The position numbers and the translations under genes are program-made. The notes below the pieces were generated by a model. That model was given only the letters and a program-made list of their open reading frames with translations. It ran no database searches and was not told the origin of the DNA. From assembly GCF_031755915.1 (NCBI RefSeq), contig NC_083385.1:945001-1009000 (forward strand): a DNA stretch of 64,000 bases, read 5' to 3'. Shown in pieces: positions 28,266 to 40,579 of this stretch. Positions within the stretch are counted from its first letter, which is position 1, and every line of letters begins with the position of its first letter. The stretch is from Ziziphus jujuba (lineage: Eukaryota > Streptophyta > Magnoliopsida > Rosales > Rhamnaceae).

Positions 28266-31200
28266 CTTCAGATTCTGTGGTTCACAATTCAGCCATTCCG
28301 AGGGGCATCTTCTTCATTCCAGATGGTCTGTCAAATTTCCATTGAATAAAAATATATATATATATATATATGAAATAGAAGATGCCCTTGTATAAAAAAT
28401 TCCCAAAATTGGATGTAAAATGTAACTCCATTATTCTAATTTGACACGTTTTGACATCTAAAAATGGAGTTCGGCTACCCGATTGCCATAAAAATACCCT
28501 TAGCAAGACCCTACATGAAAAAGTATCACTTATTTGGATCAAATTCTCGGAATTGACTCTTGAAATCTTCTACCATCTTTGTCTCCTCTTTTTTCCTACA
28601 CGTACAACTTCTCCAATCGGCTCTATCTGCCATGTTCAGCAAACCCGCCAGAACCTGCAAAAAGGATTTTATACGTTAGGACATTTTGAGAGCCAGCTGT
28701 TACGCCAAATCGGTTGGTTTTACTAGTCACCAGAAGGAAGACGATCTGAATTCTACTATACAATTTACAATTTACCATTGATCAAGTGAACTTTGATCAA
28801 CTCATTCTAACAACAAAATCCATAAAACTTGGATTTTACTGAGAAACTCTACTGAATGAATTGAAGAACGACATAAACCAATCACACATGTGAATCAACT
28901 AACATTTTCTTTAAAAAAATGTAAGAGTCTTATATTCACCAAAGATCGATTAAAAAATGAAAAGGAAATGAACCACAACTACGGTAATTATCAAAATAGA
29001 CAAAAAACTGTGGTGCTAGTGAAAAAGTAAGAAATCATGACAATAGCCGACTCCACAAAATCAGGTCATATTGTTTGTCATCTTGTTTCGGTGGCCAGCA
29101 TTTTCCTAAAAGAAATAAAGAAACTTTAGTATAGTACAACTTCTCAGACATAAGAAGCTAGCATCCACCTCTTAAATGTATACCACTTATACAGCTAAGC
29201 GAAAGACAGCAAAATATCAAGACTTGCTGTACATAAATGCAAATGATTTTTTCATTTATGATGGACATGCCTCAATACCAATTATGTCATGACACAAGAT
29301 GAGCAACCAGACTAGCACTTTTCCAAATTGTTATCACAGTAGATATTGAGATACCACCTTTTGCTTATCAAATGGAAATAACAGGCATAACATTAAATTA
29401 TCATTAGCATTTATAAAGCTTACCTCACGTCCAAATTGAGCCGGGAATATCTCATTTTCCTCAACCAAATGTGACAGGATAGCACCATCAGGGAGTTCGA
29501 CATAGAAGAAACTGAAATTCCTATCAAACTGAGTCCTCAAATAATTTCTTCCAGCAGAGTAATTATCGACTGCAATGAAGAGAACAACAGAACAGAGCAA
29601 AGTACCACGTAACATCAGATCTTGCTAAAAATTACACAAAAGAAATTGTTCACATACTCAACATATAGCATGCTAATACTTTTTGGATTATGGACACAAG
29701 AAACTTGATATGAATAAAGGTAACATTAAGAATCCAGAAATATACAGATATACGTGCATATATTTGGGTATGGAAATACAATTTTGTGAATAAGAACCCC
29801 AAGAAATTAGCCGAATTTAAAGGATCCATGTCAGAACTCATTAGCCAATGACCTACAACAAATAGGACTTTACAACTTGCCTTTCTTGGCCACAAACGAG
29901 AAGCCCAGCTTTTTAGCAGCTAAATTAAATATATTTTGAGCAGCAGCTGCTCTGGATGACAGAACAAGAATAGCCTGCACAAAAAAATAGAACAGCCAGA
30001 CAAGCAAAAAAATAATTTGATTCAACTACAGATACAGAATCATAATGGATGTTTAGGCTTGAGTAAGATTCTTCTCAAAAGAAACAGAACAAAATGCTAA
30101 GTCCTCAAAACAACATATTCAATAAAGATGCCACAAAACAAGTTCCGACATTATTATTTTCCAACAGAACTGGCAAACGTGGATTATATAACCCTTCTCT
30201 AACAAGTAACAACACAGGACCCATACTCCATCTCTCAAAGGCAGTCTCTGGAAATTGGAAAAATGTGACAAAGTAGCAAGAGAGTGTGAGACATTTTGAG
30301 AATGCGTATACAACAAACCATACTTCATTCAGCATGATATAAAAACAACATTTAAAATTCAACAAGTATAACATATATGCATCAGAATTTGGCACTTAGA
30401 ATGAATGACCCTTTTACCTGGATATTAGCATGAGTACTACGTTTTGACAACCACTCAAAAAAAAAAAACAACTTCCTTCCCTTGCTCATTGTAATACTTC
30501 TTCAGGCTATCCTGGAATCTACCCAGGTCAATTTCACATTCTGGGGGTAAAGAGAAGGTATTAGACAAATGCTCCACTGGAATTACCAATACATGGTCTT
30601 GTACAAGCGGACCTTTGGCCAATGCACAGTAGATATTTTCTCCAACGCTAATAATTAGATGTGACTCTACATTGGGGCTTGAAAGACAAAACCAACATTC
30701 TTTCGACCTGCAAAATTGCAGGATAGACAGTTACTTCAAAAAAACTAAAAACTAAACATATACATATGAAAATTGGGATCATCAAGGAATATAAAGATTT
30801 GTATAACAAAAATATGTAACATTTTGAAGCAAACAACAATTGAAATGAATAGAATGCCCATAAAATCAGAAAAGTTATCATGTCAGTCAAAAATCCAACC
30901 TGTTATTTGTAGCATTTTCAGATAAACGTCTCCTGGTAGAAAAGGTATCACCTTCCTTCTGAAAGCTGTGCTTGAAGTTGCAATCTGGACCCCTTTCACA
31001 TTTTCCCTTATTAATAAAATCAAAACAAACACCTTTCAGATATTGGTCTCGTGCATCCATATCATGTTGAAAATGGCACTTTTCACCTCGAGGACAAGAG
31101 CCAGAGGAAACATGTTTAAAACACAGCTTATGACCATCCCCAGCTCCATGTTTCTGCCGTTTCTGTGAGACATCATATCTCCAGTATTGTGAATCGGAAA

Positions 31201-32188
31201 CACTGGCATTAGATCTCTCTGCAGCTTCCGCATGAACTGTCTGCTGAGAGTCCTGAGCTAATGAGTATGGAGATAGGGTAGTGTTTGTTGACTTCATACT
31301 AATTTCAGCAGCAGACATTTTTTATGCTGGAGTAGGAGAAATTGCATGAATAAATTTCTGAGAAGAAGGTGTTGAACCAAGAGTTATAGAATTCCCAGCC
31401 TAGACAGTAAATCTAGTGCAGTACTTGGAAGAAAGGATAGGCAAGTGGAAAAATATCCATCATAAGAATTAAGAGGACAGCACAAGAATCAGTTAGCAAA
31501 AATGCTTCTCTATAATCAAAATATGATGATATAGACAAACCTGTTTTTCTTTATTTCCGACGGAAACCAAACCCAAGAAGTGAGTTGTGTGCACAGCATC
31601 AATATTGGAGTAAGGTTCACGAGCATAATACACACCTTTGGAACCTGCAATATGATAGCTAAGAAGACAAACTCCAATCAGAATATTTTGTTATTCATTT
31701 AACATAGATGCAAATCTCATGCTGGATCATGGATACACCTAATCGGTTACATAAAATGTGAAGCTTGAAATGAGCAATGGCCATCCCTAATATGAATGAA
31801 AACTATGAAAACTAAATAGTAATAGGCGAACATTGCACAAGAAGGTCCTTAACACTACTGTTTTTTGTGCTTTTCACAGTAATTTACATAAGTAGGAGAA
31901 AAGTGGTCCTTCAGAGAGAGACAAGTTGTTTTCATGCAAGCTTTGATTTGGTTTTGTTAATTGCAATGCTTTTCTGCAATAAGCTCCTATTTGTAGGATA
32001 TTGGACTAAAGAAGTTAGCAGCTAGTATGTCTTTGGTTCCCATTTCGCTAAGGCCTAGCAACATGTCAACACCTCATTACTCGCAGGCAGAATTAGGTTC
32101 AGTCATGCACATGCACAATGATTGCCATGCTTAATCTCCGAAATCGCATACCATGGCTTGATCTCTGCTACTAGTTCTGCTATGGTAG

Positions 32189-32218
32189 TTTCAGCCAAAA
32201 AAAAAAAAAAAAAAAAAA
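32189..32218 (+). mobile_element. Mini retro-insertion: TTTCAGCC + A22
   Basis: It is absent from unit A. It is flanked by 14-bp copies of the target, TTCTGCTATGGTAG (32175-32188) and CTCTGCTATGGTAG (32219-32232), one mismatch. It sits in exon 4 of the C3H64 pseudogene. Confidence 0.85.
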
Positions 32219-32315
32219 CTCTGCTATGGTAGAATCACTGCCAAAGGAATCCGAGATTCCAGGGGGAATATCAGATGGGGATGCTCTATTTGTGACTCCG
32301 GTTGGCCATTCATTA

Positions 32316-32432
32316 GTGATAATTAATTAAGGAAGTCATACAAAGTGGCCACACAACAAAAACAAATCTAGCAAGCAACACAAAATGGATATTGAAAATA
32401 TGGTAACAAGCAGAAAAACAGCGCAAGGATAT
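32316..32432 (-). other. U12-type AT-AC intron in C3H64 copy B
   Basis: The intron has the same 117-nt length as in copy A, with identical ATATCCTTG start, TTCCTTAAT branch site and TATCAC end. Confidence 0.9.
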
Positions 32433-33906
32433 GTAAGGAAGATATCGACAATTCCAGGTTCCTCTGCAATTGCACGCAATTCGTCAACATCATCCTGACT
32501 GTATACTCCAAACTGTTGGGCATCCGAAGAGTGCCTACCAGATAAATATGCAACAGATAACCCTAGACATAAAATATGCAGGAAATCAGCCCATGAATAT
32601 AATAGAGGTTAATAAAGGAAATCATCAGCATGTATACTGCGAAAACCGATAGCAACGACTAAAATGTGCATTAAGCGGCTGAGCAAATGCAAACACATGG
32701 CAGATTTGCAAAATTCCATTTCCAACAAAATTCTAAAATAAGTAAACAGGTAATAAATCTAAGCTCACCATGGAGAGTGAAGCGGCCACTTCCTTTCAAC
32801 CAGTAGAGATTGTGGCAAATCTTCAAGCCGTCCATCTTGAAGCCTTGGTTGGCAGAGTCTCTAGAAGCAGCTAATAGGACCTTAGCGCACCCACACCGAA
32901 GTCGCCGATGAAGTAGGTGGGCAGAGGAATTTGGGAGCGGCCCTCAATGAATTCATTGAACTCGTCGACACGTTCCGGCAAGTCCGGGAAGAAGTGACCG
33001 ACGCAGAGTAAGGCATCGAATGGACCGGCCGATTTGTTGACCTACACCATGTCTTAACTCGATGAGATACTGAGATTAGCATTTAGCAATAGCAAGCAAA
33101 CCACAATGTAAGTAGAAAACCAGAGACACAGACAGACCGTAGAGACCCGTTTGAAGAGCTGGTTGAGGCGGCCTAACACGTCGACGCATGGCAGAGTTCG
33201 TGGAGTGGCCATCCAGGGGAAGAAACATAGAACGCGGGACTGTAATCGAAGATGCTATTGGTCATTCCTCATTCATGGCCGTAGACGATGAAGGAGGTTC
33301 GGACTCCGAAGTCCAAACTCCACGATCGGGAGTCCAGACAGCTTCGGGCTTTGGGCTAGCCCAATAAAATCCGGTAAAGATCTTATATTTATGTAACTAC
33401 TTTATACTGATAATCTATATAACCACCCAAAATTCTATATACACTCGCTTTAATCGAATTATTACTTTTTTTTAAAAAGAATAAAATAAAATAATGCAGT
33501 CTCTTCTTGTTCGTTGAATGGAAAATTTTAAATATAGCTATTTATTATCTGTTATGGCACTGACACGAATGCATGGGTGGACGTGTATCTATTTAATGTC
33601 ATATGCAGCTAAGAAAAAAAAACAAAAAACAAAATCTTTAAAAATAAATAAAATGTTCATACTTGATTTGACGGGAGGTGTTTCAGTGTTCAGACAGCGA
33701 GAGAGTCCACTGCCGGAGAGTGAACAGATGACGCGGGTGAGAGGAAAAAAAATTCTTGCAGTGCTGAAGTATCAACCCTTGGGTACTTTTTCACATGATT
33801 ACTATTTTTTCACATCTTATAATATCTCATTTTTAATCTAAGGGCTAGGAGTAAAAACATATTTTTGACCGTATATAAAACTGTCAGTTCCGTCCTGACT
33901 ATAGAC

Positions 33907-33942
<36 letters not shown>

Positions 33943-34029
33943 TAAATTTTCAACTGCGATATCATTTTGCCCGTGCTTATTAATTTTCTCCTATTATTTC
34001 GTCAAATTCTTTGATTTACTTGCTAGTTA

Positions 34030-34557
34030 GAGCGTTATAAGAATTTTTAAAAAAATAAAAAGTATTTTTTTATATAAAAAAATAATATTTATCATTGATG
34101 GTGTATGTAGATCCCATATATATATCATTAAAAAAAATTTATATGATAATAAATTCTATTTATATATAAAAATCATATAAATATTAGATTTACGTCATAT
34201 AAGATAGTGATAATCATCATTAATGACATATAGCAAAAATATTTTTAAACATAAAAAATTAAATTTTAAAAACTCATACAACAATATTCTTTATATTATA
34301 TTTTTTATTTTTATTTTTTTAATAAATATTTCTCTCTTTTCTTTTTGTTTTTACCAGAGTTAAAACTACCAGTCAAGCCAATGAGAAGAAGTAATAAATA
34401 ATCAGGTGTTTAGAAATTTGATAAATATAAAATTATATTAATATAATATTAAATATAAAAAATATTTTTATTTTATATTTTAAAAAATTAAATTACAAAA
34501 TAAATTGAAATTTAATTAACTTTTCAAAATAAAAAATATATAATGGACCTTAAAATG
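34030..34557. mobile_element. 528-bp AT-rich insertion, candidate Tourist/Harbinger-like MITE
   Basis: It is absent from unit A and flanked by TTA on both sides (34027-34029, 34558-34560), the target size of Harbinger-type elements. The end GAGCGTTATAAG resembles the other end in reverse complement only loosely. The class is therefore tentative. Confidence 0.5.
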
Positions 34558-36817
34558 TTACTAGTACAGGAGCCAGATTTATTACCATAAACAAAAATTA
34601 GTACCGGAGCCAGACTCTTGAATTGAAATTATGCATAATCTTTAAATAAAAAATTTTAAAGAAAGAAGATATTTACGCGGTGTCGGAACACTTTAGTAGG
34701 TGTTTGGTGGTAATCGCTAAGAAGACTTAGCCGAGTAGGACAAACATCATAGAGTAGTGTCTATCACGTTCACAAAAAAATTAATAATAATAAAATAATA
34801 AAATAAAAGAAAAAAAAGAGTAGTAGTATCTATTGCAGTCCATCTATATGCTGTTTTTGAAATCTGCGAAACCAGATTGTGAGTAACACGTGTCGTTATG
34901 ACCCTTAAACGATGCCGTTTTACCAGTTCCGCATGCAGTTTCATCCTGTGTTTATAATTAGGATTCCAGCCAAAAGGGCAAAAAAAAAAAAAAAAAAAAA
35001 GGTATATAATTTAGGAAATCTGCAGAGGAAGAGTATCTAAAATATAATTAGTTAAGTAGGGAAAAGGGGAAGTTCGTGTAAACGTCAATGAGGAGGTGGA
35101 CAAAATTTTTCGTTTTTGGTCGTGACACTTGCGGACAACTGCTTTCCAAACATTTTTCTAGTCTCATGACATAATCAAACTTTCTTGGATATCACCACCG
35201 TCTCTTCTTCTTCTTATTTATTTATAATTAATCATTTTCTCCACCCAACAGAAACACACGCTACCTCAACAAGGACTTGTTTTCTCAAAAACTTTGCTTT
35301 TTTGCCTGGTCTTTCTTACTATCATTACAAAAAGTGTTTTGTTGCTGAAAACTTATTCATTCCATAATCTTCTTTCAAACATATATTTCTTTGTGTTAAT
35401 CAATTGCAATTTTATGCTGACCTTTTTGAATCAGTCCATGCGTACAAGTCATAGTCAGGTTCCGGATATTTTCCCTTCAATTATACTCTGCTGCTTATCA
35501 TTACACTACTGTGGATCACTTTTTTTTGACAAATAATCTTCAATTCTTTTGCCAAGCATATTATATATATATATATATATGTTCTTAATGATTTGAGTGA
35601 TAAATTTTTTAATTTATGTGTAAGTTTTGAAGTGATATCGTTTAATGTAAATAAATCAGTCGACTATATGTGAAAAGAATCAATAAATTCAAAAGTTAAA
35701 AAGTAAAAAGAAGATTTAACGATTTAGAACGCTTCACGTTTAATTGCAGTTTGAAGAGTTTTTAATTTTGCCCATTCATCTATAAACTATTTAAATGAAA
35801 TAATTTTTTTTTTCCTTTTTCTACTATACTAAAAGATAAGAAATCAATTAAAAGATAAACACTTGGGTAGACCAAACTATGATAGTCAATGAAAGCATTT
35901 TTTATTATTATTATTTTTTTTGAATGGTAATGAAAACATCTTTAAATTTCGACATAAAATAAGACTGGGTAGACCAAACTATATAATTAAGAATTGCAGG
36001 GAAGGAGGACGGTCGGTGCAATATATTATTTGCATTAACAAAGTATATCTACGCCAACTACTTTTGCATTTGTTATAGGCTCGAGGCATCAGCATAGCAA
36101 CCAATTAAGCAATTTTTGCTTGGCATTCCTTCACCGCAAAAGCGAATCATTGAAGCCTTTAGAATTAGGGCCACCTTGAAAGCTATATATATATATATAT
36201 ATATATATAAGAATATATAAGGAAAAAGATAAGCTAAAGTATCACCAGCAATGTGCATGTTTATGTCACTTTCTACAGGTTCAAATTTAATTAATATAGC
36301 ATCTAACTCATAAAACATGTTGCAATTTTATGATGATGATTTTTAGGTGGCATACGATATATATACCTTGCTACCACCTTAACTAGGTAGCTTTTGGTCC
36401 CCAGACTTCCTTTTTTTTTTCCCCCCCCAATATATATAAATTCTTAAAATTTATGCTTTTAGACAAACAAAAATTCTTAAAAGTTCATTAATATTTTAGA
36501 TTTATCTAGCGGTATGTTTCTGAAACATATAGGCCGGCCAAAACTATATATAAATATACACTGACGGATGTATCATGTATGCGTGATTTGCTGTCATGTT
36601 ATTTGTTAATTCACTGCCAATATTTTATAATTATATGTTTGTTGTATAAATGATGGGAAATGAGAACTACCAATGTATGTAAATTAAAGTTCACACTTGA
36701 ATATATTGTTTTCTATTGCTTAAAAAATATATATATTTATACTTTGATAGATTACAAACCTACCCCGAATATAATAAGGTATATGTAAACCAAGCAACTA
36801 AAGTTGTTATTTTCTAC

Positions 36818-36842
36818 TTTCAGCCAAAAAAAAAAAAAAAAA
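36818..36842 (+). mobile_element. Mini retro-insertion: TTTCAGCC + A17
   Basis: It is absent from unit A and flanked by the perfect 12-bp duplication GTTATTTTCTAC (36806-36817 and 36843-36854). It has the same 8-base core as the insertion at 32189. Confidence 0.9.
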
Positions 36843-37010
36843 GTTATTTTCTACGTCTAATCATACCGCTAAAGACAAATCGACTTTTAATCCTTATTTA
36901 TCTTCGATGGAAACGAAGAAAAAACAAAAAGCCTTGGGCTAATTTTTTGTTTTAGATTTTTGTTAACAGTTTTGTTCATATGAATGTAAGAAAAATAACG
37001 AGTACTATGC

Positions 37011-37016
37011 CACGTG
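37011..37016. promoter_or_regulatory. G-box CACGTG upstream of A70-B
   Basis: The CACGTG palindrome lies about 335 bp before the A70-B start. The matching unit A site reads CATGTG (17401-17406), so the G-box exists in only one promoter. Confidence 0.45.
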
Positions 37017-37095
37017 CAGCGTACATGACCAGAGTTGCATCCTCATTCCAATTTCCATTTATCTTTCAATGCGAAAGGAAGTACTAGACGGAGTC

Positions 37096-37101
37096 AGTCA
37101 A
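37096..37101 (-). promoter_or_regulatory. W-box (TTGACT) upstream of A70-B
   Basis: Conserved counterpart of 17485-17490. Confidence 0.5.
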
Positions 37102-37346
37102 CTCGAAAACAAAGCCATTGACCTAGACTCACAGCTAATTAAATAACCTCTTGCCCACTTCAAACCACATAAATTGCGATTCTCCAATTTTAATTCACAT
37201 GCTTTCTCGTCTACTCTCTGCCAAACACGTACAGTACTCACTCACTCTGTCCCTGCAAAACAAAAGGCACGCTTGCACAAAGCAACGCCGGCCGGACTTG
37301 GAGATAATTAAACGAGGAATAACGAGGAATTAAGTACATCACGGTG

Positions 37347-38210
37347 ATGACGATAATAGGTGGTTCCGTGTGGGCTTTGATGACCAGCTGGTTCACGCCG
37401 ACTTCTCTGTTCCTCTTCGTCAACCTCGCCATCCTAATCATCCTCCTCACCTCCCGCAAAAAGCCAGTGGGGCCACACCAACATTATCATCATCAGCAGC
37501 AGCAGCAGCATCAACTCGCACGAGTCCCCTCGCTTTTGGACCGAGTCAAGTCCTTCAACTTGTCCCTTTACAAATTCGAATTCGACCAACCAACAACTCA
37601 TCACTTCAACCAACACGTCACAACAACAACAACAACAACAACGGAACGCCCCGCCGGCGGGTATGAACAACAGCCGTATCCGGATAATCCGGCCCCGCTT
37701 GCCCGCAGTCCTTCTCTCCTCGACCGCCTCAAGTCCATCAACTTGACCTCTCTCTACAGATCATCAGAACACGAACATCCCAACCCACAAACCGAAATTC
37801 TTGATTCTCCAGAGAGACCCGACCACGAAATGGTGCTCATGAAGCCCAGGCCCAACCAAAGTTCGGAGTCGGATCATGACCATTTGGTCAGGAGGAGCAA
37901 ATCGGACTCGGATAGCCGGGCCACAAGCAGCGGCCAGCCAGAGAAGATGAAGAAGTCGGCCAGCGAGAGAGAGGGCTTGGAAGGATTTGTCAAAGAGGAC
38001 GAGATCTTGGAGCGTCCGGTTCCGGCTGCGACGAGGTTGGAGAAGTGGAGCGACGAAAGCAGAGTGAGCGAGACGAGGTCGTCTGGGGACGAGGAAGGGG
38101 TGGATGCAAAAGCCGACGACTTTATCAACAGGTTTAAGCAGCAGTTGAGGTTGCAGAGGCTGGACTCTCTCAAGCGTTTCTCAGAGATTCTCAAGGGAAA
38201 GCAATGTTAA
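37347..38210 (+). CDS. A70-like protein, DUF4408 + DUF761 (copy B)
   Basis: This is an intact 287-residue, single-exon paralogue of the gene at 17729. The same parts are present: SWFTPTSLFLFVNLAILIIL anchor, HHQQQQQHQ run, two LAR-x-PSLLDR elements, acidic and serine-rich middle, and terminal DUF761 motif. Changes from copy A are mostly conservative, with small length changes in the Gln and Thr runs. That suggests selection has kept it as protein while its C3H64 neighbour decayed. The start is the ATG at 37347; the GTG just before it is not a likely start. Function is inferred from the A70 family only. Confidence 0.88.
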   Translation: MTIIGGSVWALMTSWFTPTSLFLFVNLAILIILLTSRKKPVGPHQHYHHQQQQQHQLARVPSLLDRVKSFNLSLYKFEFDQPTTHHFNQHVTTTTTTTTERPAGGYEQQPYPDNPAPLARSPSLLDRLKSINLTSLYRSSEHEHPNPQTEILDSPERPDHEMVLMKPRPNQSSESDHDHLVRRSKSDSDSRATSSGQPEKMKKSASEREGLEGFVKEDEILERPVPAATRLEKWSDESRVSETRSSGDEEGVDAKADDFINRFKQQLRLQRLDSLKRFSEILKGKQC

Positions 38211-38637
38211 TTAAAAGAGCTTTCTTTTAGGTGATGTTTTTTGTTATTATTATTTCTAATCGGAAAGTTGGTGAGGTTATTTTTCAGTCTTTTTAAATTA
38301 AACTAGTTCCGGAGAGCTGGAGCTAGGGAGTATCATCATCATCATCATCTGCATTGGTATTTTGGGAAATTTGGTTGTTGATATTGGCTATGACTGGTGA
38401 TTACTGGAGGAGGTTGGTGTTGCTGTTTAGTCAGCGGTCTGTACACTGATCCACATGACTGTAGAGTAGGGTTTGAGAAGCAGAGAAGGAAAGGATACAA
38501 TGACCATAATGTCCTTTTGCTATTTCCGTGAGACTTTTTGATAAACTGGATGGTTATCCTCCTGTCCTTGCCGCTGCTTTGGATTCTTTTGGTTGTTTCA
38601 ACATTTTCCACAGAGTCACTGTGTGGCCTCTACCTGA

Positions 38638-38668
<31 letters not shown>

Positions 38669-38815
38669 TTTAATTGTGTGTCTATTTAGTTCTACTGTAT
38701 TGAGGTAGCTAAGCTTGGATCCATCTATTACTATTAATATTTACCGTTCATTTGCAATTTCCGAAAACCAGAGGCAGCAAAAAAGACAAAATAATAATAA
38801 TAATAAATAATAAAA
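38211..38815 (+). other. A70-B 3' region
   Basis: This is conserved with 18587-19160, probably the 3' UTR and flank. It includes (ATT)n at about 38641-38668. Confidence 0.5.
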
Positions 38816-39558
38816 TATTTTGCAGTAAAGTTTGCAACTGCATCTTATATTGCATTGTACTTGCTCTAGATTTTGAGTAAAAAGTTCTCCGTTTGCCATA
38901 CCTCATAGGAAGTATTGCAGCCCATTATCTGTGTTTGCGTATCAAAACTCATAGGTTCCGGAAGTCAATACATCAAGATCTGATCAATCTGCTGCCATTG
39001 GATGAATGCTTCATTGACTTGGTTTGCTTTTCTGGCTTCATCATCTATATATTCAACAGGTGTTCCACTGCAGTAATATAAGATAGAGCTCTATTATCTT
39101 TGATGGCAGGCAATGCCAATTGACGCCGCTGCAGAAAGTTGGTAGAGTTCAATTTATTGAACAATGGATGAGTGAACATTCCAGCAAGAGAAGTAGTCAT
39201 CCCTGATTGAGATATGACTACAGGAGTTTGTTTGTCCGTTGCCGGTGGAGGGAGTTTCTTGATTCGGCTGCCGACATTGTGACTTTAAGGACAAAAACAA
39301 AATAAAAGGAGCAAAAAGAAATGAACGTTTCCGCGCTTTTATACCAAGTTAGGAAAACAAATTTAACCAAAAAATAATATATTATGTTTTCTGATTATTT
39401 GAGTTACATCAGTTGTCTTTATATACATATGTTCGGTACAAAATATAGATAGTGTAATTCTTGATAAACATACGAAGATAGGGGCAACCTGATCGAATGA
39501 AACAATATAACCAAGTCTTCTAACCAAGTGAAACTGATTGATGCTTTATCTCTTAACA
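38816..39558 (-). mobile_element. Insertion carrying a decayed Ty1/copia-like gag fragment
   Basis: It is absent from unit A. On the minus strand, about 39290-38880 reads like a copia gag start: LNSTNFLQRRQLALPAI, then IMGCNTSYEVW further on, with stops and frame breaks between. No LTR, reverse transcriptase or integrase is present. It is flanked by a direct repeat of about 65 bp (38748-38815, 39559-39625) containing CAGCAAAAAAGACAAAATAA. This is far too long for an integrase-type target duplication. Confidence 0.7.
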
Positions 39559-39625
39559 ATTTGCAATTTCTGAAAATCAGAGACAGCAAAAAAGACAAAA
39601 TAATAATAATAATAATAAATAAAAT

Positions 39626-40579
39626 AATTACTTTATATGACAATTGATTACAGGACAAAAGATGAGATTCTCCCATCTCCTTACAAAAAAGACCAATCAA
39701 AAGTTTTTAAAAGAGCTCGCGATTTATATAAAATTTTATTTACTAGTGTATAATTGTTCTTTTTAATTGCGAAGCAAAAATTAGTACACGTAGGCTTTTA
39801 AGATGGTTTATTTTTCTTTGGCTTTTTAGTCAACAAGAATGAAGGTCAGTGGGAAAGCCAAGATTGGAATTTGAATGTATATGAATTTATAGAAGTTATA
39901 ATTTTAAAAAATAACATAACCTTTTTTTTATTGAAAAAAAATCACTATACTAAAATTTGAAAGAAATAAAAACCAAAAACAATAAATAAGTATAAATAAA
40001 ATGTAAGGAAGCAATTTAAATTACACAATAATAAAATGTAACGAAGCAATTTAAATTAGTCGTGATTCTAGCATGGAATTAAAGCAGTAAAAACAGAACA
40101 GCTAACATTGGAGGGTTAAGGAAAGCTAAAAAGTCGGACATAGCGTGGATGAAAGCGAAAAGAGTGACAAAAAGTAAGACTGGTATTTCTCTTTTGAAAT
40201 GTCCAAAATGCAGAGCTCTATTGTCAAATCTCAAATGCCTCATGATTTATGAGTTATGAGAAAGTTATAGACAATGTTGAAGCCAGGACAAAAGTATTTG
40301 GGCACGGATAACGAGATTGGCGGAGAAATTTGAATTCTAGGTTCACTTACTTTCGTATATGCAGCAGCTGGGCATCATATCAACAAAAGCAGAAGTAATT
40401 GCTTAATAATTTCTTTTTTGGTGAATATGTTAGTGGCTTTAAGCATTCCCTACGCATGTTCTTTCGATATATGACTGTGAGTCAGTGAAGCAGTTTGATA
40501 TAAATTAAGGAATTTATAGTTTGATTAGAACAATGAAATAAATTATAATAATTTCGTATAATATTTTCTACCTATCTCC

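Larger units (their letters stand above)
28526..33212 (-). pseudogene. C3H64: C3H64-like pseudogene (copy B)
   Basis: All ten exons of copy A are present in order with splice sites mostly kept, including the U12 intron (32316-32432) and both CCCH fingers. Three changes break the frame. One base is missing in exon 2 (near 32887), leading to an early stop. A 44-bp insertion (poly(A) plus target duplication, 32189-32232) lies in exon 4. Exon 7 gains 4 bp in an A-run (30457-30468). The N-terminal CGDV has also become CVDV, and the exon 8 donor is GC instead of GT. It may still be transcribed. Confidence 0.9.
33213..37090. other. Intergenic region of unit B between the C3H64 pseudogene and A70-B
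   Basis: This matches 13466-17480 except for private insertions at 34030-34557, 34960-35045, about 36110-36540 and 36818-36854. No gene is seen. The counterpart of the ~1-kb block 14320-15380 of unit A is missing. Confidence 0.6.

Noticed and set aside
38816..39558. Complete LTR retrotransposon
   Set aside because: There are no LTRs, primer-binding site, protease, integrase or reverse transcriptase. Only a decayed gag-like piece is present.
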